A stretch of 64,000 nt of DNA from Buddleja alternifolia (Eukaryota; Streptophyta; Magnoliopsida; Lamiales; Scrophulariaceae): NCBI GenBank assembly GCA_019426215.1, contig CM033392.1, positions 41,780,666-41,844,665 of the forward strand. The letters are read 5' to 3'. The notes beneath the pieces are model-generated. The model searched no databases. It was not told the DNA's origin and was given only the letters and a program-made list of their open reading frames with translations. Below are positions 57,860 through 64,000 of this stretch, in pieces. Numbering within the stretch: the first letter of the stretch is position 1; every line of letters begins with the position of its first letter. The position numbers and the translations under genes were made by a program.

Positions 57860-59377
57860 CCGCTGTTGGGATTATAGATTGTCTGTGGCTAATAACCTCT
57901 TTCATGAATCTCATAACGGAGTAGCCACAATCCACCTCATTGGTTTGCCGGGGGCACTACAAAAGTAATCAAAGTTACGTTGTATTAGAACACTAACTTC
58001 TATACGAATATATAATCTCTTGAAACTAAAAACGCTAACCTTTATTTTAAACCATTGACAGGCCTAGTTTTTGGATTTCTTGGAATGGTTGTTGCGATTT
58101 GCACCAAATATGTGCACAGCCCTATAAAAAATATAAAAAACAAGGAAATATGTCAAAAACAAGCAATTATGTGAAATAAATATACACTTTAAAAAAATAT
58201 TAAATATAATGGATACATTGATTCAATGAAAAACTTACTGATTGATTTTTTGTGTCATATCATCTCAGTAACCCGGCTCACCATGCAAAGAATCCAGATA
58301 GTAAACGACCTCTTGAAATGGATCAATTGCAAGCAACAACCAATGTCTCCTAAAAAGCATTCAAAAGATAAAGTTCAATTTTTTTTTTGCGTAACTAGTT
58401 TTACAAATTAAAGTTGAGTCTTTAGTAGCTCACCCGGTGTTGTAAGGTGCAAGAAATAACTTATTCATTTGTGCACTTTGTATCATAGCACGTGCTATGT
58501 ACTGCACTTGTTGAATTTGCGGGCTTGTTCTCGCAGATATGAAATGTGGGCTAAGGAACCCGAAACTTGCTTCTTTCCCTTCGGGGATCACGTACTTAAC
58601 CCACAAACATCTAAATTGAGCATAAAAATGAATTTCGAGTAACGAAAATAATCATAGTTCAGATGTAATAAAATAATTAAAAACTTACTTTATGTATGCT
58701 GTAATGATAGAGGCTCCTATCTCTTTTTGACACAGAAGGTGACAAATCACCTCCTTCCCAATATACTATGGGAATGCAAAATTCACAATGGGTTCCTCAA
58801 TGTCTATAGTGATCTGGGCACTAATAGACATCATCTTCGTGTACTTTCCCAGAAATAAAAGGTCATCAGGGAGTCCATCTAGTTGAAGGTCTGCACATCT
58901 GTCACCTTCACGTGCAGACTTGGCCACTGGAAATTTTCCTTTAACAGCTGACTGCTTCGACGTCCTTGATTTCTGGTTTCCAGATGATTTGGATGGTCTA
59001 AGAGACTATTTAAGCAAAGAAAATAAAACATGAATGTTACACACCAAAGTATATTTAGTAACCTCAAACAAATTATTATAATTTATTAATGACTAGCTAT
59101 TAATTACATACCGGTGCATCAGTGACAATGACAAGAATCGCTGGCCAAGCAACAAAGGTACCCAGAGCACTAGAAATGATGATCATTGCATCATTGAGAG
59201 GGACAGATAGGGGTGTATCCGCCTCAACTGCAGTGTCAATGTGCACTTTCACATGGTTGGTCGCTAATGGACAATTGTGAAGTATTCTATCAATCACCGA
59301 TCGATTTTACATCTGTCCTTTAGCTACCACACTATATGACGGTGATGAAACTGCTAATTGACATGGAGCGATAACCT

Positions 59378-59408
<31 letters not shown>

Positions 59409-60928
59409 CAACATTATATTAGAAAGTTTGGTGTGATTTATAGAAATAGAGAGTTGGAAGTTACATTATCAATAAACAAGTTAAATCATTACCTCAGGAA
59501 GCATCTTATAAACTGGTTCTGGGCTGCTATCTTTAAAAGAAATCACCTCATCTTCATGTGGCTAACGCGAGTTAGGCGCTTCCAAAACATCAATTCGGTG
59601 TTGTATGGCAAGCATAGTTTCAGAGAGGTTTTTCATCATGTTTCTCAAGCTTTCCATCTCCATTTCTTTAGCAGGGTTTGGATCCGTAAAATAGTCTCTT
59701 TGTGAGACCCCAAAGCCAACACCCCTAACGCGACCCAGATGCTCTTTCTTTTTAAGAGCTTTAGCCAATAGGTCTCGACTCTTCTCATTTCCACTATGGC
59801 TAGTACTCTCTTGTGAAATGCTCTCCTATAATAATACATTTTAAAAAATAAAAAAATTAGTGAACTTTGTTCTTTCAATAGTATTTCAAAACAAACATAC
59901 AAGACATTATAGAGCTAAAATTGCAAATAACTCACCATTTCATTCACTACTCTTCGAATATTGTCGTTATCAATTTGATTTGTTTTATCGGAACGACAAT
60001 CCTCCACACGAGTGCTCGTGTCACTTCTGTGCAATCGGATCCTGCATCCCTTCTTCTATTCATCTATATTTTCATTAAAAATATATATTTATAAACATAG
60101 AATTTTTATTAAAAAAATTGTAAGGATTCGCTGCTAAATGAAATACATACCTCAATTTACTCCACAAGAGCATGTCCAAGACTCGCTTTCCGGTAAGGAT
60201 ATTCAGGTTCCTTTGCTCTTTCCTGATTTTCCCTACTTAGTTTCTATTTATTACATTATCAAATTATTAGCTAAATATAAACGCAATAACCAACAAATGA
60301 AACCGTAAATTAAAATGACTAGCTACCTGAAACTCTTCACTTAGGCGAACAATCTAAAAATGCCGTCCAATTGGCTTGAGGTATCTCATATTGTGGGGGT
60401 GGGTTGTCATTAATGTTTCCATCATCATCTCGCACCCACCTTCTACTCAAGTAGCTCCTGAAGTTACGTGCTAGCTTCCCAACTTCTGCAAGTACGTACT
60501 TTTGTCTACTTTCCTCAATATCAAATGCCAACTACAAAAACAAACAACAAAGTATATATGAAATTATAATTTAGACAAAATTAAATCAACAAAAAATACA
60601 TTAACACTTACAAATATGATAATATTCAAATTACCTTCATTTCATCCCAAATGTTTCTTTTTATTGGTGATGGGACTTTTCTCCAATCACTCATGGTAAT
60701 CGACACCTTCTGCTGAGCCAAGACTCCTATATAACCAACAAATGTTGATTTGTTTGGATTAACTGCCTGGCCTCTGTCATTCCAGCCGACAGGTAGCCTT
60801 ATACCTTGACTTCTGGCTTTGATAACTTTTTTCATAGCCGTGATACCTCTCCGTATCTCCTTATCATGACGGCTATCTGATCCATATACATCATCCTCAG
60901 GAAAGCTACCAGTGGGATCTGAAGCCAT
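57860..60928 (-). pseudogene. CACTA TNPA-type gene: Transposase_24, DUF8039, Ulp1-like protease
   Basis: Starts MASDPTGSFPEDD at 60928. Exons in order: 60928 to about 60632 (GYIGVLAQQKVSITM, DWRKVPSPIKRNIWDEM); about 60531-60337 (KYVLAEVGKLARNFRSYL, Transposase_24); VRLSEEFQ at about 60350-60325 in a shifted frame; 60244-60165 (YPYRKASLGHALVE); 60062-59938; 59826-59562 (EHLGRVRGVGFGV, coiled MKNLSETMLAIQHRID); 59370-59100 (DUF8039: LSVPLND...ALGTFVAWP). The C-terminal Ulp1/C48-type domain has His (HWLLLAIDP, 58343), Asp (VVYYLDSL, 58292) and Cys (EVDCGYSVM, 57927) in successive exons, with stops at 58265 and in the exon near 58070. Ulp1-like domains remove SUMO; fusion to CACTA proteins is known. 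Confidence 0.8.
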
Positions 60929-61457
60929 CGACCTACAAAAGCCAAAAAATAGAGAAGTTAGATTCATATAAATTTGACAATAATAATTTTAAAATAGAAG
61001 TAATAACTACAGAAGTTAGGTTCATTCCCATTATTCTAGAACAAATTTGGCAGAGTAACGGCGCAAAAATTTGTACCAAGTTCTCGACTTAATCTTCCCC
61101 CAAACTTGCAACCACAACAAACCCAGCAATTACAAATATTGATCACCAGTTGAATCACGTAAATCACAACAACTAAGTATAAATATAGATTACCAGTTGG
61201 ATCAATGTATCCTAAACCAAAAAATAAACAAAATTTAATCTCCAATTAAACGTAATTAACCCCCAGCTAACCCAAATTAACCTTAAATTCAGTCAAGCCC
61301 CTATTTTCCTTCCAGAAAAATAGGCAAATCTCAAGAAAATAAATTTTCTAGCAACTAAGTATAAATATTGATCAAAAAATAAGTCTATCATACAATTATG
61401 AAATAAGTTCAAATACCTTTCATCGTTTTCTTTTTGTCATTAGCTTAGCAGTCTTTT
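60929..61457. other. CACTA intergenic region
   Basis: AT-rich, between the two transposon genes. 'aactaagtataaatat' is duplicated at about 61169 and 61354. No gene. Confidence 0.4.
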
Positions 61458-62170
61458 GCTTCCCATCGGTACGATCATTTTTTTTAGTACACCGACGAAC
61501 TGATGGATTAATCAATATCCCCTCTTGGTGATCTTGTCGCATTACACTAAGTGAGAGAAGCTTGTAGAAGAAGATCTTCATTGGTGCTGAAATCTGTGTG
61601 ATCAAGGAGCCCGAGATCATTTTCACCCATTTACTATCTTATAGAAGATTCTGTGTGATTCTTTGATAATCATCTTAGTAAACTCCCTCCAAGTGAAAAA
61701 GGAGAAGAAGGACGTAGCTGGGATTACATCACCCAGTGAACCTTATATATCTTGTGTCATTTACATTTATTATTGTCTTACTTTATATTTTCCTAATTAC
61801 TTTGAAAAAGACAAGCACGACTATTTAACCAAAACGAACACTAAAGCTTTAAAATCATTTTCGCTGTGCTAACCCTGATTAAGTGATTTAAGCATTACCC
61901 TACTTAGGGAATTTGCCGAAATCACTAAGTCTAAGTTATCTTTACTATAGCGCCTGACCCAAGCACTCTGCTTCCTAGGCGTTCTAATCTTTAAAAGTGA
62001 TACGAATTTTTGGAGTCGAAAAAGGCTTCAGGGTCTATTCAATTCGCCCCCCCTTGTAGACCCTTTCGTATGCCACTTGGGACCACCAGCTTCCCATCGG
62101 TATAACCATTTTTTTAGTATGCCGACGAACTGATGGATTGATCCATATCCCCTCTTGGTGATCTTGTTGC
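61458..62170. repeat. 85 bp direct repeat bracketing a 0.55 kb insertion
   Basis: 61458-61542 and 62090-62172 are about 90% identical (gcttcccatcggta, cgacgaactgatggatt, cccctcttggtgatcttgt). On the minus strand both encode QDHQEGI-(W/L)-INPSVRR. The DNA between includes tattcaattcgccccccc near 62036-62052, reminiscent of a copia LTR end, but no clear LTR borders were found. Confidence 0.6.
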
Positions 62171-64000
62171 ATATACAATTCATCATCACTTATATCCAAG
62201 TCATCGTCACTATCAATTGATTGTGAATCACCTAATGAGATAGGATTTTCTCCATCATCTTCACTTTCTTCATAATCACCATCAATACAAGTATTTTTGT
62301 TTGCTGATAAGACAATGGACCACCTCTTATCAATACGATCGGTGACAAAAAACACTTGCTTAGCTTGTGATGCCAAAATGAAAGGTTCATCTTTATACCC
62401 CACCCTTTCAAGTTCTACTCGAGTGAAGCCTATTTCACTATTATCGACACCATTTTTATTGTCAACCCACCTACACCCAAATACAGGCACCCAAAACAAA
62501 CTATAGTCAAGCTTCCATATACGTTCAATCACCTCATAATATGATGAATCGGCATAGATAGGGTTATTATCTTTCACACTTGAGATATGCATTGCTTGAG
62601 CTACAAGACTCACACCACTATTCTGCATTGTACTTTGTTCATCTTGGTTTTTTGTATAGAATGTGCAACCATTTATACGATAACCTGAATAAAAAAATAC
62701 TAGTCTGTCCGGACCCATCGACAGTCGTGTCAATTTATCTGAAATGAAAGTTGTGGATTCTCTTTCTGTTTCTCTTCAATGTGCTTTCGGAACCAATCGA
62801 TAAAACTCTTGTTAGGCTCTCTTAAAATCCAGCTCTCATTTTTAATTGGATTGAATCTCCTAAGTTGGTTCTTATGCTCTTCAACATATGGGTCAACCTC
62901 ATCGGTGTTGTGGAGCACATATAGGTGTGCATGCTCCCTTTGTGTAATATGAACACTAACTAATTGCTTTCCAATTACGCTTTTTCCTTCTGTTCCTCCT
63001 CCCACAACATGAGACTTTGGAAGCTCTACAACATTAGAATCTGCCAGATACTGTGTGCAAAATGTAATGGCTTCATCAACTATGTACCGTTCAACAATGC
63101 AACCTTCCGGTCGACTACGACTTTTCACGTAGCCTTTCAATACCTTCATATGATGCTCTGTCGGATACATAGATCTGATAAAAGCCGGTCCACATAGTTG
63201 ACTCTCTCTAACCAAGTGAATAGGTAGGTGAGTCATTATATCAAAAAAAGCAGTTGGAAAATACATCTCAAGCTCACACAAAGTGTTGACAATTTGTTTC
63301 TGAAGTGCAGGAAATTGCTCAGGATCAAACACCTTGCTCCACATTGCTTTGAAGAAGAAACACAATCTGGTTATCGTGTCTCTCACCTTTTTTGGCAAAA
63401 TGACCCGTATTGCAATTGGTAGCAAATCATCCATGATTACATGACAATCGTGAGTCTTCATGTGCTTTAGCTTCAAGTCTTCATTGATATAAGACTGCTA
63501 ATGTTTGAAGAATACCTTTCTGGAACTTTCACTCCATTAAGAAACTCACATAATGCAATTTTTTCTTTCCTGGCTAGAGTGTGAGTTGCTGGAGACAAAT
63601 AAATACGTTTTCCCTTATTTGTTAGTGCTAATTTTCCTCTTATCTTCATTTCAACCAAGTCTAACCGTGCCTTTACGCCATCTTTTGTCTTTCCGGACAC
63701 ATTTAGAAGTGTACCAATGACACTATCAATACATTTATCTCAATATGCATAATATCAAGAAAATGTCTAACATGTAAAGACGTCCAATACGGCAACTCAA
63801 AGAAAATTAACCTTTTTCTCCACCCAATTTTTGCAAGGCCACTTGCAAAAGTCTTTTCAAATTTAACCTCCAAGTCTTTTACATTCTCAAACACTTCTTC
63901 ACCAGTCAAGCACTTAGGAGCTCGGCCTTATTCTATATTCCCATTGAAAGCTTTCTTCCACCGACGATATCAATGGTTTCAATTTAGCCATCTGCAATGC
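62035..64000 (-). pseudogene. CACTA TNPD-type transposase, C-terminal half
   Basis: Runs in from beyond the window. 63909-63703: IFFELPYWTSLHVRHFLDIMHIE, the end of Transposase_21 (TNP2). 63700-63473: GKTKDGVKARLDL, VKVPERYSSNIS. 63476-62730: DUF4218 with HDCHVIMDDLLPIAIR, LCELEMYFPTAFFDIMTHL, YPTEHHMKVLKGYVKSRSRP. 62733-62035: DUF4216 with GYRINGCTFYTKNQDEQST, WVPVFGCRWVDNKNGV, EPFILASQAKQVFFV, then an acidic tail. Adjacent frames overlap or are shifted at about 63701, 63475 and 62731, so the gene is interrupted unless short introns explain some of these. TNPD-type proteins cut the transposon ends. Confidence 0.85.

Larger units (their letters stand above)
57055..64000 (-). mobile_element. 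CACTA (En/Spm) DNA transposon, 3' part
   Basis: Terminal CACTACTAAAGAAATG at 57055, inserted in the integrase of copia B. Subterminal repeats 57070-57350. Minus-strand genes: TNPA-type (57860-60928) and TNPD-type (62035 to beyond 63909). The other end is outside the window, so the 3 bp target duplication cannot be tested (left flank tgt). Both genes carry stops or frameshifts. Confidence 0.85.

Noticed and set aside
1..64000. tRNA or rRNA genes
   Set aside because: No cloverleaf with A and B boxes or rRNA segment was recognised; the only tRNA-like match is the tRNA-Asp primer site in the Athila element.

Overview
This is nuclear DNA from a flowering plant, probably a eudicot. It is AT-rich, its genes have spliceosomal introns, and it is dominated by plant-type transposable elements (Ty3/gypsy Athila-like, several Ty1/copia, a Mutator-like element, a CACTA element, MITEs). 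Only two stretches look like host genes. One is an unprocessed pseudogene of a mitochondrial external NAD(P)H dehydrogenase of the NDB family (9303-12014). The other is an intact, intronless P-class pentatricopeptide-repeat gene on the minus strand (27636-28700). The species cannot be named from the sequence.

Layout. 1-764 is the 3' end of a gypsy LTR. 2637-4146 is a decayed copia 3' half. 4147-8433 is a short copia element whose single reading frame covers Gag and a truncated protease; a 1.9 kb gypsy solo LTR (5434-7356, target duplication GGTAG) splits that frame inside the zinc knuckle. A 374 bp MITE (8795-9168) lies just upstream of the NDB pseudogene.

12515-23464 is a roughly 11 kb Mutator-like element. 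Its ends are arrays of GTTACGACAT / ATGTCGTAAC hairpins. It holds a MULE transposase gene (+), two small paralogous accessory genes transcribed away from each other, and a plant-mobile-domain (PMD) gene (-) in the position that mudrB occupies in maize MuDR. All four reading frames carry stops of the kind left by C-to-T decay. An approximately 0.8 kb insertion of organelle-like composition splits a tandem duplication in the middle.

23465-26247 holds GTGTC-rich repeats, a 1.7 kb terminal-inverted-repeat element inserted in (TA)n, and a minisatellite. The PPR gene follows, with a MITE about 200 bp upstream of its start codon.

From 30359 to the window end there is one nest of transposons. Copia A (LTR 30359-33780) has a solo LTR inside its LTR (31376-33038), another inside its leader (35425-37056, target duplication AGTGC), and copia B inserted in its pre-integrase region at 38562. 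Copia B in turn holds an intact 13.2 kb Athila-like gypsy element inserted in its gag (42492-55679, target duplication CACTC, LTRs about 0.8% different) and a CACTA element inserted in its integrase (57055 to beyond 64000). The Athila element has an unbroken gag-pol frame of about 1833 codons and a second 438-codon frame in the env-like position. The CACTA element carries TNPD-type (Transposase_21/DUF4218/DUF4216) and TNPA-type (Transposase_24/DUF8039/Ulp1-like protease) genes, both degenerate.

The strongest candidates for something undescribed are: (1) the divergent pair of paralogous small genes in the Mutator-like element, with a shared promoter holding four copies of a 12-mer; (2) three consecutive stem-loops with a conserved loop in the untranslated leaders of copia A and copia B, whose stems differ in sequence but pair in both; (3) a GCGCCTAGGCG-type motif shared by otherwise unrelated retrotransposons. 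All alignments were made by eye; no database was searched.
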